DNA from: Flammeovirga sp. OC4 | GTDB lineage: Bacteria; Bacteroidota; Bacteroidia; Cytophagales; Flammeovirgaceae | Reading direction: 5' to 3' | DNA length: 63,619 bases | Assembly: GCF_000812565.1 (NCBI RefSeq) | Contig: NZ_JTAM01000067.1 | Span: 1 to 63,619, forward strand | Shown: positions 37,326 through 44,902 of the stretch, one piece after another | Layout: each line of letters starts with the position of its first letter | Position numbering within the stretch: the first letter of the stretch is position 1 | Notes under the pieces: model-generated | What the model was told of the DNA's origin: nothing | The model's database searches: none | Seen by the model: the letters and a program-made list of their open reading frames with translations, nothing else | Program-made: the position numbers and the translations under genes

Positions 37326-37928
37326 TTAATTTTTATTGATTATTTCGCTAACTTTTTCAAGATATCTCTCTTTGTTATAATTTGGATTGTAAAAAGAAGG
37401 AGCTTGTTGAATGAGATATAAACCGATTATTTCTTCTTCGTTTAACTCTTTTAGGACCTTATTGAAAAAGTAGTCTGAAGCGGATTCAATACCATAGATA
37501 TTAGATCCAAATGATGAAATGTTCATACTGTATGTAAAGCAATCTTTTTGTGTGACTTTTTTCTCCAGAAAGAGTTTAATAATCAGGTCTTGTTGATTGA
37601 AAGGCACCCATTTAACTTTTGATTTTCTATTTCCATGAATAAAAGGTAAATAGAGGTCATTACATTGGCAGGGTTGATCAAAACCTAATAAATACATCAT
37701 CTTATTATCCCAACTATTTGTTATATAAAAGCTGGGATAATATTTACCCATTGTATCATAAATCTTATCGGGCAGTTGAGGTGTATTTTGAATCTCATTT
37801 ATTAACCAACCTTGCTGTTCAGAAGATAAAACTCGATCTATAGAATTATGAAACCAAACATAAATGAAAGCATACAATGCCATCATGAAGGTGACTACTA
37901 CAATTAAAATTATCTTTAGAAGTTTCAT
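37326..37928 (-). CDS. Small membrane-anchored protein resembling a degenerate GT51 transglycosylase
   Basis: 200 residues with one N-terminal membrane span (~5-26). Residues ~117-182 follow the second half of the GT51 peptidoglycan transglycosylase domain: an EKKVTQKD helix, a YSMN-like turn at 133-136, SFGSNIYGIESASDYFFNK and then LNEEEIIGLYLIQQAPSFYNP. The first half, with the catalytic Glu motif (EDxxFxxHxG in true enzymes), is replaced by unrelated sequence containing CQCND. It is therefore probably catalytically dead or has a new role in cell-wall binding. It lies 75 bp upstream of nothing on its strand except sanA's 3' side, so it may be the last gene of a short operon with sanA. Confidence 0.55.
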   Translation of the reverse strand: MKLLKIILIVVVTFMMALYAFIYVWFHNSIDRVLSSEQQGWLINEIQNTPQLPDKIYDTMGKYYPSFYITNSWDNKMMYLLGFDQPCQCNDLYLPFIHGNRKSKVKWVPFNQQDLIIKLFLEKKVTQKDCFTYSMNISSFGSNIYGIESASDYFFNKVLKELNEEEIIGLYLIQQAPSFYNPNYNKERYLEKVSEIINKN

Positions 37929-38003
37929 TTATTAGTCTTATAAAAAAATCGTAACCAGTTGATGTACTTATTTTATCTCAATACTTTTTCCCAAGAATTT
38001 AGG

Positions 38004-38600
38004 TTATATTCCCAACAATACATCTAAATAGGCTTTTGTTCTCGCAAAGTATTCTCTAATGCGTGTTTTTATACCATATTTCCCCGTTAAGTCTTTGGCA
38101 TTAAAACCTACAGCAGAAATACCATTTTTCTCAGCGAGGTAGATGGCTCTTTCATTATGGAATTTCTGAGAAATGATAGTTATTTCATGTTGCCCGAAAA
38201 TTTCCTTTGCTCTCACTACGGAGTCTAAAGTACGAAACCCAGCATAATCAAGAAAAATTTTGTGAGCTGGAATTCCTTTCTTAATCAAGGCCTCTTTAAA
38301 ATCAGTGGGTTCATCATAATTTTCATTTCCATTGTCACCGCTCACCAAAACGAAGTCAATTTTACCTTTTTGAAAGAGTTCAACAGTAGCATTAATTCTA
38401 TAAGTAAAGTACAAGTTGATCCTCCCATTTTTGAGTACTTTTGATGTCCCTAAAACCAATCCTACTTTGTTTTTCTCAATTTTAGATGAATTGGAGAAGG
38501 TCTTGTTTTCAGCATTCTTTTCAATAGCATAGTTTGATCCAAATACCACCAAGATAGTGGTTAGAGTCAATAGCAGTATTCCTATTCCTGTCTTTTTCAT
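38004..38600 (-). CDS. sanA: SanA/YdcF-like DUF218 membrane protein
   Basis: 198 residues, one N-terminal membrane anchor (~5-24), then a periplasmic DUF218 domain. The SanA pattern is clear: VLGTSKVLKNGRINLYFTYR, VSGDNGNENYDEP, FLDYAGFRTLDSVVRAK, IISQKFHNERAIYLAE, and AVGFNAKDL. SanA homologues affect envelope barrier function (vancomycin sensitivity in E. coli). It is 18 bp downstream of the alpha/beta-hydrolase gene, so co-transcribed. Confidence 0.88.
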   Translation of the reverse strand: MKKTGIGILLLTLTTILVVFGSNYAIEKNAENKTFSNSSKIEKNKVGLVLGTSKVLKNGRINLYFTYRINATVELFQKGKIDFVLVSGDNGNENYDEPTDFKEALIKKGIPAHKIFLDYAGFRTLDSVVRAKEIFGQHEITIISQKFHNERAIYLAEKNGISAVGFNAKDLTGKYGIKTRIREYFARTKAYLDVLLGI

Positions 38601-38618
38601 AATCTATTTATGCACTTC

Positions 38619-39248
38619 TTAGTGAGCACTGAATTGATATGTATTAATGATTTCTGTAATTTGTTCAGCTTGATCTACAATCATAAAATGATGACCATTT
38701 TCAATATAAAAATCTGATTGTTTAGAAACTAAAATTAGATCTGAAGTTCCATTAATTTTTAAACTGTTGTTGATGGTTGTATGATTCCTCCATTTCAAGA
38801 GGGAGCAGATAGCCCATTTCGTAAATTGGTGGTCAGAATCTTTAAGAATTTGCTTTAAAAGTTGATTTCGAGTTCCAAATAAAAGAGAAGCAATTGGATA
38901 AGGGATATTAAAAAATGAAGCAGGTAGCATTTCTACCCATTTCACTTTTCTAAAAAGTTTATAATGCCATGGAAGTTCAGAAGATTGTTCAATAGTAGAT
39001 ATCAAAACCGTCAATTTTGGAGTAAGCACTTTTGAGATTTCTACAGCTACAATCCCTCCAAAGCTCACACCAATAATGATATAATCTTCATTGGTGTCAA
39101 TCCCCGAAGCTAATCTTAAAGAATAATCTTTTATAGATTCATTCTTCAACGGCTCAATCCATTTTAAATCAACCTTTTCATATTTAACATTCAGACTTTC
39201 ATAAACTCTATGGTCTGCACCTAAGCCACTTATACAATATGCTTTCAT
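38619..39248 (-). CDS. Alpha/beta-hydrolase
   Basis: 209 residues, cytoplasmic. N-terminal ISGLGADHRVYESL resembles the oxyanion loop of esterases; nucleophile elbow IGVSFGG contains the Ser; a late His is in NGHHFMI. No lid insertion of note. Substrate unknown. It is the first gene of the short sanA operon and its start codon lies 12 bp from an REP sequence. Confidence 0.75.
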   Translation of the reverse strand: MKAYCISGLGADHRVYESLNVKYEKVDLKWIEPLKNESIKDYSLRLASGIDTNEDYIIIGVSFGGIVAVEISKVLTPKLTVLISTIEQSSELPWHYKLFRKVKWVEMLPASFFNIPYPIASLLFGTRNQLLKQILKDSDHQFTKWAICSLLKWRNHTTINNSLKINGTSDLILVSKQSDFYIENGHHFMIVDQAEQITEIINTYQFSAH

Positions 39249-39260
39249 TTACTTCATTTT

Positions 39261-39311
39261 TGTAGGGTCGTTGCATTGCAACGACCGCACGAACCACTGC
39301 GAACCACAATC
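39261..39311 (-). repeat. REP sequence R1 (downstream flank of the RAYT gene)
   Basis: 51-bp repeat in reverse orientation, with the 19-bp dyad GTCGTTGCATTGCAACGAC at 39267-39285 (9-bp arms, one central base) next to GAACCACTGCGAACCACAATC. It differs from R2 (39933-39983, opposite orientation) at only two positions. Confidence 0.85.
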
Positions 39312-39342
39312 AGTTCCATGTTATTCACTCCTTAGAATGATA

Positions 39343-39873
39343 TTACTTGAAGAAACGATCTTTATTCCAATTCTCAATATTATTGTCAATATAATTTTCA
39401 ATTCTAACAAAGTCTTTACCATCTCTGATAATATGGTCATAAAACTTAGGTTGCCATTCAAATGAATATCCTAATCGTCTAGCATGTTTCGTTACAGCAG
39501 ATTTATATGACCGCACGATTGCTGATATACTTCCTTCTTTTGGAGATGCAGTTGAATAGGATTTATTGTAGGATTGTATTTGAGGGGGGATCAAACTTTG
39601 AGTATCTTTTTTATTTGAGAAATCTCGAATCTGTAAGATTCCATGTAAATGATTAGGCATAATAACATAAGTACCTAAAGAAATATTTGTTTTAAAAGTG
39701 GGAATCTGGTACCAGAAAAGTTCAGCGATGATACCTATATGTGACAGAGTCATTTTACCATTTTCAATTTTTCCGAACTTCGACTTGAAATCTTTTGTAC
39801 ATATTGTGATGAAATAGTCCGCTTCCCATCGGTAATCCCACTCTGTTAAACGGAGTGTTTGTCTATTTTTCAT
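39343..39873 (-). CDS. REP-associated tyrosine transposase (RAYT, IS200-like Y1)
   Basis: 176-residue single-strand DNA nuclease of the Y1/HuH family. HuH motif MPNHLHGI (His75, His77); C-terminal FYDHIIRDGKDFVRIENYI with the predicted catalytic Tyr161, aligned to Tyr115 of E. coli TnpA-REP by the 'YI' before the Asn-rich helix. WxYQIPxF and YVIMPNH are typical. It is intact, single copy here, and lies exactly between two inverted REPs (R1, R2) that are its likely substrate. Such domesticated transposases are thought to move or maintain REPs rather than themselves. Confidence 0.9.
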   Translation of the reverse strand: MKNRQTLRLTEWDYRWEADYFITICTKDFKSKFGKIENGKMTLSHIGIIAELFWYQIPTFKTNISLGTYVIMPNHLHGILQIRDFSNKKDTQSLIPPQIQSYNKSYSTASPKEGSISAIVRSYKSAVTKHARRLGYSFEWQPKFYDHIIRDGKDFVRIENYIDNNIENWNKDRFFK

Positions 39874-39932
39874 AGTGATGAATCGTTAGTTTGAGTAGGA
39901 AAAGTTCAATAATAATGCCGTTTTGTGGAGCC

Positions 39933-39983
39933 GATTGTGGTTCGTAGTGGTTCGTGAGGTCGTTGCAATGCAACGACCCTACA
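39933..39983 (+). repeat. REP sequence R2 (upstream flank of the RAYT gene)
   Basis: GATTGTGGTTCGTAG, TGGTTCGTGAG, then the dyad GTCGTTGCAATGCAACGAC (39959-39977) and CCTACA. With R1 it forms a 51-bp inverted pair enclosing the transposase gene. Confidence 0.85.
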
Positions 39984-40016
39984 TAGTAATTTGCATGGTT
40001 ATTTTTCCTTCATTTC

Positions 40017-40406
40017 TTAAAATTCAAAATCTTTAATAGGAGAAGAAATATCTACTAATGTTCCGCTGGGGTCTTTCAATAATAATCTCCTTTGTCCATA
40101 AAAAGTGTCAGTAGGTTCACTTACGATTTTGAAATTTTCTGACTTTGCAATTGCGAAAAAATCATCAGCATTTTCCACTACAAAAGTGAGGTAGATTCCT
40201 TGCGGATTATTTTGAAAGTTTTTGGGTACGATCTCATTTGTTCGGTCAATAATACCGAGTTCTAGCTTTCCATCTTTTGTAGTAAGATGAATAAACCAAT
40301 CACTCTTATATTCAACTTTGAAGTCGAATAATGCGGTGTAGAAATTCAGGCTTTCAGCCAAATTATCAGAGCAGATATTGGTCATTAATCGATGAATTGA
40401 TTTCAT
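40017..40406 (-). CDS. VOC-family (glyoxalase/bleomycin-resistance-like) protein
   Basis: 129 residues from the ATG at 40406; the longer frame adds a basic, unlikely N-terminus. Two beta-alpha-beta-beta-beta modules of the VOC fold: RLMTNICSDNLAESLNFYTALF, and VVENADDFFAIAKSENFKI...YGQRRLLLKDPSGTLVDIS. The exact reaction cannot be given; members range from dioxygenases to antibiotic-binding proteins. It is not near related genes and is bordered by REP-type repeats on both sides. Confidence 0.75.
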   Translation of the reverse strand: MKSIHRLMTNICSDNLAESLNFYTALFDFKVEYKSDWFIHLTTKDGKLELGIIDRTNEIVPKNFQNNPQGIYLTFVVENADDFFAIAKSENFKIVSEPTDTFYGQRRLLLKDPSGTLVDISSPIKDFEF

Positions 40407-40508
40407 AGTGCTTTTTAGTTTTGGGTGTCTATTTTTAGGAAAGCTACTATGTCTTTTTCTTTTTTGCAATCCTTTAAGTACTAGGACAAAAGCAATCGAG
40501 TGTTTCTT

Positions 40509-40641
40509 GCACCATAGTTAAAACTATGGGCAGGTGATACAACAATCTAATCAAGACTAAAGTCTTGAAGATTGATAACGTAAGCAACACTTTAGTGTTG
40601 ATGGAGTCTGTATCACCTGCCCATGACTTCAGTCATGGTGC
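40509..40641. repeat. Hairpin-cassette repeat (REP-like family 2), site 2
   Basis: Four hairpins: CCATAGTT-AA-AACTATGG (40512-40529), TCAAGACT-AA-AGTCTTGA (40551-40568, inside CAATCT/AGATTG), CAACACT-TT-AGTGTTG (40585-40600) and CCATGACT-TC-AGTCATGG (40621-40638). The outer 32-bp blocks (40509-40540 and 40610-40641) are inverted copies identical apart from the hairpin tips, which differ yet still pair. Confidence 0.8.
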
Positions 40642-40772
40642 ACGATAGTGTTGTTCCATTTCTTTTTTACAATGCTTTAGTTGGGAGGAGTAGAATTTAT
40701 ATAGTCTTGAAAATTTGAAAAGAGATGAAAACACCACCCAGCATATCAAAATACACTGAGTAGTCAAGGTTA

Positions 40773-41621
40773 CTATGAATGATTGGCAGTGGAAACGACT
40801 TGATTCCAGACGCCAGTTTTGATAGTGTCTTCCGCAAATGCTGAAAATGATCTAGCTTTTCTTCCCAACACCTTTTCGACATCACGACTCACAATTTGAT
40901 TCTTAGGGTTGGTCAGTACATGGCTAAATAAGTACTCGATCAACCAAATCACATCATTGGGTAATTGTATTTGTTTCATTCCCTCTACGTATTGTTCAAG
41001 TGTGATTTCATGGAAAATCAAATCTCTATTACTCACCTTTCCAATGGTTTGAACAATGTCTTTAAAAGTGAGTAATTCAGGTCCTGTTACTTCTATGATT
41101 TGTCCATTATAATGTTCATCTAATAAAGCAGTGGTGGCTACTTCGGCTATATCTTCCGCATCAACGAAGGGAATGAGAACGTCCGACATTGGTAATGCAA
41201 TGATACCGGAAAGAATGGGGTCTAAAAAGAAACTTTCGCTCCAGTTTTGATTAAACCATGATGCTCTTACAATGGTATAATCTAACCCCGAATGTATCAC
41301 GATTTGTTCACAAGCTTCTGCTTCGGTTTCCCCTTTGCCTGACATTAAAACCATCTTTTGAACACCCGTTTCCTTTGCAATTTTCGTTAAAGTTTCAATG
41401 GCCTCTTTTGCACCTGGTACGGCCAAGTCGGGATAATAAGTGACATACATTTTTTCAATGCCAGAGAGTACTTCCGTCCAGTTATTGGGGTTGGACCACT
41501 CAAAAGGAATAGGGGCAGTTCTAGAGCCAATTTTTGGGGTAATGCCTTTGTTTTCTAATTGCGTTACAACTCGACGGCCTGTCTTGCCTGTACCGCCAAT
41601 GACTAAAATGTTTGAGTTCAT
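40773..41621 (-). CDS. NmrA-like NAD(P)-binding oxidoreductase
   Basis: 282 residues. N-terminal Rossmann motif VIGGTGKTGRRV (6-17), and the atypical-SDR features YVTYYPDLAVPG, VQKMVLMSGKG, LDYTIVRASWFNQNW and PFVDAEDIAEVA, without a classical YxxxK catalytic pair. NmrA/HSCARG-type proteins bind NAD(P) and act as redox sensors or quinone reductases. It is the last gene of a four-gene operon (12 bp after the DUF1772 gene). Confidence 0.82.
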   Translation of the reverse strand: MNSNILVIGGTGKTGRRVVTQLENKGITPKIGSRTAPIPFEWSNPNNWTEVLSGIEKMYVTYYPDLAVPGAKEAIETLTKIAKETGVQKMVLMSGKGETEAEACEQIVIHSGLDYTIVRASWFNQNWSESFFLDPILSGIIALPMSDVLIPFVDAEDIAEVATTALLDEHYNGQIIEVTGPELLTFKDIVQTIGKVSNRDLIFHEITLEQYVEGMKQIQLPNDVIWLIEYLFSHVLTNPKNQIVSRDVEKVLGRKARSFSAFAEDTIKTGVWNQVVSTANHS

Positions 41622-41633
41622 AATGATAACTAT

Positions 41634-42119
41634 TTAAAGTGATGTTTGGATAAATGTTACGATGAGTAAAAGGATAAATGAAAGCATTGATGCTACAGTT
41701 CTGATGGTATGGTATTGGTTCCAATGCGTTTCATAATAGGTTCTGAAGTTTTTGAGTTCACTTGGAGTAAGCTGAACTAGGTTTATAGCCTCTAATTCAT
41801 TGTTTAATGGAACATTACCAAAAGCTGTAATTCCAAAAGTACCTACCAAATAAAGTAGCGTAGAAGCGATGATCCACCAGAATGAGGGTCGGTGATGAAA
41901 TTCTAAAACGGACGTTGAGATTAGGGTTATTAAACTTCCAAAAAAGACGAGAAAGAATACAGGATTTAAGATTTCTCGATTAATGCTTTGCATGGTTTCG
42001 AGGTAAGTGAAGTCTCCCACTTTTTTCGTTCCTAAAATCACCGAAACAGACCATGTGAAAAATATTCCCGCGGAAAGGGCTGTTAATAGAACTGTAATAA
42101 ATAGAAGTCCTGTTTTCAT
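41634..42119 (-). CDS. DUF1772 (anthrone-oxygenase-like) membrane protein
   Basis: 161 residues with four membrane spans. The conserved NPVFFxxFF, FGNVPLNNELE and THWNQYHTIRTVAS stretches identify DUF1772, a family that includes anthrone oxygenases. Activity here is unknown. It overlaps the upstream gene by four bases (ATGA) and is 12 bp from the NmrA-like gene, so translationally coupled. Confidence 0.8.
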   Translation of the reverse strand: MKTGLLFITVLLTALSAGIFFTWSVSVILGTKKVGDFTYLETMQSINREILNPVFFLVFFGSLITLISTSVLEFHHRPSFWWIIASTLLYLVGTFGITAFGNVPLNNELEAINLVQLTPSELKNFRTYYETHWNQYHTIRTVASMLSFILLLIVTFIQTSL

Positions 42120-42505
42120 AATGCTTGTCTTTTGGTGAGGTGTTTCCCGAAATAGAATACGATAAAGTAGAATTCTACGGCAATGGTGTAAAACATGGTA
42201 TTTTGGAAAAATTCGGAATAACTTCCGCCCGCTGGAATGATAAAAACGGGAACAGTAATCAATAAGTCCATCAATACGGCAACAACAACAAACAAAAGGG
42301 CCAAATGTGAAGGATTCATTTTTCCTTTTCGATAGAACAAGTAAGTACCCAAAGTGGCGCTGGGGATGATGCCTAGAGCTAACACTATATCAGCTTGTCG
42401 TTCTGCGTTTTCTAACACTGGAACATAAAAAGAACTGAGGAATAGGCTTATACCTAATGCCCATACCAAAAGGGCATATACGATGCTTGAGATGATATTT
42501 TTCAT
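42116..42505 (-). CDS. Four-span membrane protein of unknown function
   Basis: 129 residues, almost entirely hydrophobic: four predicted membrane spans (about 8-28, 40-58, 70-90, 98-118). The FLSSFYVPVLENAERQADIVLALG loop lies outside the spans. No family recognised. It starts on the last base of the cytochrome gene's stop codon (TAATG) and ends inside the DUF1772 start (ATGA), so it belongs to the same tight operon. Confidence 0.7.
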   Translation of the reverse strand: MKNIISSIVYALLVWALGISLFLSSFYVPVLENAERQADIVLALGIIPSATLGTYLFYRKGKMNPSHLALLFVVVAVLMDLLITVPVFIIPAGGSYSEFFQNTMFYTIAVEFYFIVFYFGKHLTKRQAL

Positions 42506-42864
42506 TATTGTAGGGAATCAATCCATTTTTGTAAAGTAGAATATTCAGCTTCTGTCAAGGGTGTGCCATCTTCTTTGGGCATGCGACCAAGTTCAAAGAC
42601 TTGTTTCTTGATTTTTGCTGCACGTTTATTCATGTTCTTCTGAGAGAAAATCATAAATGGATTCCTCTTTCGATGACAGGTATTGCATTTGTTTTGAAGT
42701 ATAGAAAGGGCTTTCATTTGGAGTTCATGATCTCCGCTGATTGAGGGAACAATAATTGTTTTTTGAGCTGAAAGATCAGAAGGGTAACTCCATACTTTAG
42801 CGGTGAGGAAAATGATAAGAGCAATCCAGATGACTCCTTTTAGCGTATTAAATTCAGTTGTCAT
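42505..42864 (-). CDS. Membrane-anchored mono-haem cytochrome c-like protein
   Basis: 119 residues. One N-terminal membrane span (~9-26) tethers a small periplasmic domain with the haem motif C60-N-T-C63-H64 and a probable axial Met95 in GRMPKED. The remainder (FSQKNMNKRAAKIKKQVFELGRMP, LTEAEYSTLQKWI) matches short haem-binding proteins of Bacteroidota. It would carry electrons for the two downstream membrane proteins and the NAD(P)-binding protein. First gene of the operon; 89 bp downstream of an AraC regulator on the same strand. Confidence 0.8.
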   Translation of the reverse strand: MTTEFNTLKGVIWIALIIFLTAKVWSYPSDLSAQKTIIVPSISGDHELQMKALSILQNKCNTCHRKRNPFMIFSQKNMNKRAAKIKKQVFELGRMPKEDGTPLTEAEYSTLQKWIDSLQ

Positions 42865-42953
42865 AATTTTTTGATTTGATTATGACACAAATGTATAATG
42901 GCTGACTTAGAGGGGCTTATTCGAAAAGGAGAGGGATTTATTTGAAAGGAATT

Positions 42954-43808
42954 TTAAACTTGACTAGGGCGAAAACCGAATTTTTTTTCAAAGGCATTAG
43001 AGAAGGAACCTAAGCTATCGTAGCCCACATTCCAAGCGGCTTCTTGAATCGTTTTCTGTTCGTTTTTAATTAAGTTATACGCTTTTTTAAGACGTTCCTC
43101 TTGAAGGTATTTAAACACCGGAACACCAAATTGAGCTTTAAACTCTTTCTTCAGTTTATTGGTATTGGTTCCAATTTTAGAAGCAAGTTCAGTTAAAGAA
43201 GGCGGGTTTTCTAAATTGGATAATAGAATCTCTTGTGCTAAGTTGATTTTTTCAAGTGCATCGGTATTGACTTTCAATACATTTTGACTGGCCAACTGTC
43301 CAAAATAATGAGATAATAACGCCGACATATGACTTCGGTAAAACATCATTTTCACTTGCCCTTCGTATTGATTTTTGAAAAATAACCCTACTAATTGAAA
43401 AAGTTCTGGTGTCATATTAAACACTGGGCCTTCAACGTAGTGATCTTTGGGGTGGACTAATTCATTTAAAAACGTTTCTAATAATTGTCCTTCATCATTA
43501 GGTAATTGATTGATATTTTTAAGTGCAGTGGCAATTACTACACATTGCAAAGGTTTGTCAGCGGAGACATGATGCTCAAAGGAAACGTTTTCGTCTGCAT
43601 AAAACGATAGAACCATACCTTTTGTATACTGAAATGCTTTGGATTTGTCTTTATATTTTATATTCAAGCCTACATTACCTGCACCATAAAAAGCAATGCC
43701 AATGACAGGTTCATCAAACGAACAAACATCAACAAGCGAGCTTTCGGTAGTTGTTGCCTCTTCTAATAAAATAGTACAATCGTTGATATCTATTATGTCT
43801 CGGTTCAT
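42954..43808 (-). CDS. AraC-family regulator of the cytochrome operon
   Basis: 284 residues. Residues ~190-284 form the AraC DNA-binding domain (PSLTELASKIGTNTNKLKKEF; QEAAWNVGYDSLGSFSNAFEKKFGFRPSQ). The N-terminal ~180 residues resemble the PchR-type sensor domain rather than the cupin of the rhamnose regulator (VLSFYADENVSFEHHV, VVIATALKNI). Position directly upstream of the cytochrome/DUF1772 genes suggests it controls them. The signal is unknown. Confidence 0.82.
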   Translation of the reverse strand: MNRDIIDINDCTILLEEATTTESSLVDVCSFDEPVIGIAFYGAGNVGLNIKYKDKSKAFQYTKGMVLSFYADENVSFEHHVSADKPLQCVVIATALKNINQLPNDEGQLLETFLNELVHPKDHYVEGPVFNMTPELFQLVGLFFKNQYEGQVKMMFYRSHMSALLSHYFGQLASQNVLKVNTDALEKINLAQEILLSNLENPPSLTELASKIGTNTNKLKKEFKAQFGVPVFKYLQEERLKKAYNLIKNEQKTIQEAAWNVGYDSLGSFSNAFEKKFGFRPSQV

Positions 43809-44055
43809 TGCTTTCTTATTTCAGTTGTGGTTAGATGTATTACCAACTATCAGATGCTATTTTAAGCAGGCTTTTATGTTCTATTGCTTAAAAAAATGAA
43901 GCATAAAAAGTTAAATCTCATGATTTCCACAACTAGAGTTATTCGATAATTTAATTCAGAATGACCTAACATCAAAATAATGGTTTTTGTTTCATATTTG
44001 TAATTACTTTGTAAACTTAATTATCGTTAATTAATTCACTTATTTTTATGAAGGT

Positions 44056-44200
44056 AAATGGTAGTGTATTATGGTTCGCGAGGACGTTGCAATGCAACGA
44101 CCCTACAAAACTGCATTTTAGAAGATTATTATAAAACCTTTGTCTTTTGAGATGTAACCAGATCATCATTTAGTAGTATCTATTTCGGCCTTGAAGGGAA
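44056..44200 (+). repeat. 145-bp repeat containing REP R3
   Basis: Matches 51725-51870 at roughly nine in ten positions. It includes the REP core TGGTTCGCGAG-GACGTTGCAATGCAACGA-CCCTACA (44072-44106), then AACTGCATTTTAGAA, TTTGTCTTTTGA, CATCATTTAGTAGTATCT and CGGCCTTGAAGGGAA. The REP here lacks the tandem GGTTCG seen at R1/R2. It runs straight into mosaic copy D. Confidence 0.8.
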
Positions 44201-44332
44201 GCACTATCAAACGAATTGGGTAGAAAGGCCACTGGCGCTAATGTTAAGCGTAAGCGTCATTGGTGTCCCACTGATCATTAGAAATCTCCTGATTTCTAAA
44301 CACCATAAATCTTTGAAGATTTTGTTTACAAC
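44185..44332. repeat. Mosaic intergenic repeat, copy D (M2)
   Basis: CGGCCTTGAAGGGAAGCAC, AGGCCACTGGCGCTAATG, TTAAGCGTAAGCGTCATT, then the small hairpin AGAAATCTCCTGATTTCT and a degenerate M3. Part of a 680-bp gene-free gap that is mostly repeat. Confidence 0.7.
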
Positions 44333-44350
44333 CCTATCCTTATTAAATAA

Positions 44351-44395
44351 CAAAAATTCCCCATTCCTCAGTTTGATGAAGTAGAGGAATGGGGA
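44351..44395 (-). terminator. Terminator after small lipoprotein 2
   Basis: Perfect 12-bp stem TCCCCATTCCTC (44358-44369) / GAGGAATGGGGA (44384-44395); on the minus strand it is followed by ATTTTTG. It is about 94 bp past the stop codon of the lipoprotein gene at 44489-44902. Confidence 0.75.
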
Positions 44396-44488
44396 TTAAT
44401 GAAAAGGAATTTGTATTCAACTAAATTCCATTTTATTAGCCATCTTTTTAGGTACTAATTTAGTCTTTTACCTTTATTGATTGAGCTT

Positions 44489-44902
44489 TTAGCCAAGATA
44501 ATAAGCGATCCAAACCGCTGTTTTACAAGCAACATCAAGTCCTGAGAAATACCCTCCACATTCGTTAAGTAAAGCACTTCGGATTTCTTCTCTTGTAGGC
44601 GCTTTTTTAGCATTAGAAGGAATTTCAAATTGAGCTATCTTTTCCAACGTTAAATCATAGAAATAAAGAAGTTCTTCTTCAGTAATATTCCTTACTTGAT
44701 TATTTTCCTCGATTTTGAAAGTGCTAAAATGACTAATAAATGCTTCCATTCCACTTTTGGAATCCAGAGGAGATGTTAGTTCAAAGCTGTCTTGTAAAGT
44801 TTTGTTGTGAACTTCTGCATCAATTATTTTTTCTTCATTCGTTGTCGAACATGAAGCAATAAACAGAAGTAATGAGAGTGATAGTACACTTAGGAGTTTC
44901 AT
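44489..44902 (-). CDS. Small lipoprotein of unknown function, tandem paralogue 2
   Basis: 137 residues with a lipobox (LLFIASC, Cys18). The rest is soluble and partly helical: SFELTSPLDSKSGMEAF, FYDLTLEKIAQF, PSNAKKAPTREEIR and the C-terminal ECGGYFSGLDVACKTAV. Two late cysteines (~115 and ~126) are conserved in the paralogue at 45149-45556. No family recognised. Its start codon shares one base with the stop of a 48-codon gene just upstream (TAATG), so the two are coupled. Confidence 0.75.
   Translation of the reverse strand: MKLLSVLSLSLLLFIASCSTTNEEKIIDAEVHNKTLQDSFELTSPLDSKSGMEAFISHFSTFKIEENNQVRNITEEELLYFYDLTLEKIAQFEIPSNAKKAPTREEIRSALLNECGGYFSGLDVACKTAVWIAYYLG

Noticed and set aside
39267-39285. 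The REP dyad as a rho-independent terminator for the alpha/beta-hydrolase or RAYT gene
   Set aside because: One-base loop, no following T-run, and the same sequence recurs elsewhere as a REP in spacers, so a repeat explanation is better.
40509-40641. Regularly spaced hairpins that could suggest a CRISPR array
   Set aside because: Repeat units differ in stem sequence and invert in orientation, spacers are not of uniform length, and no cas gene is present.
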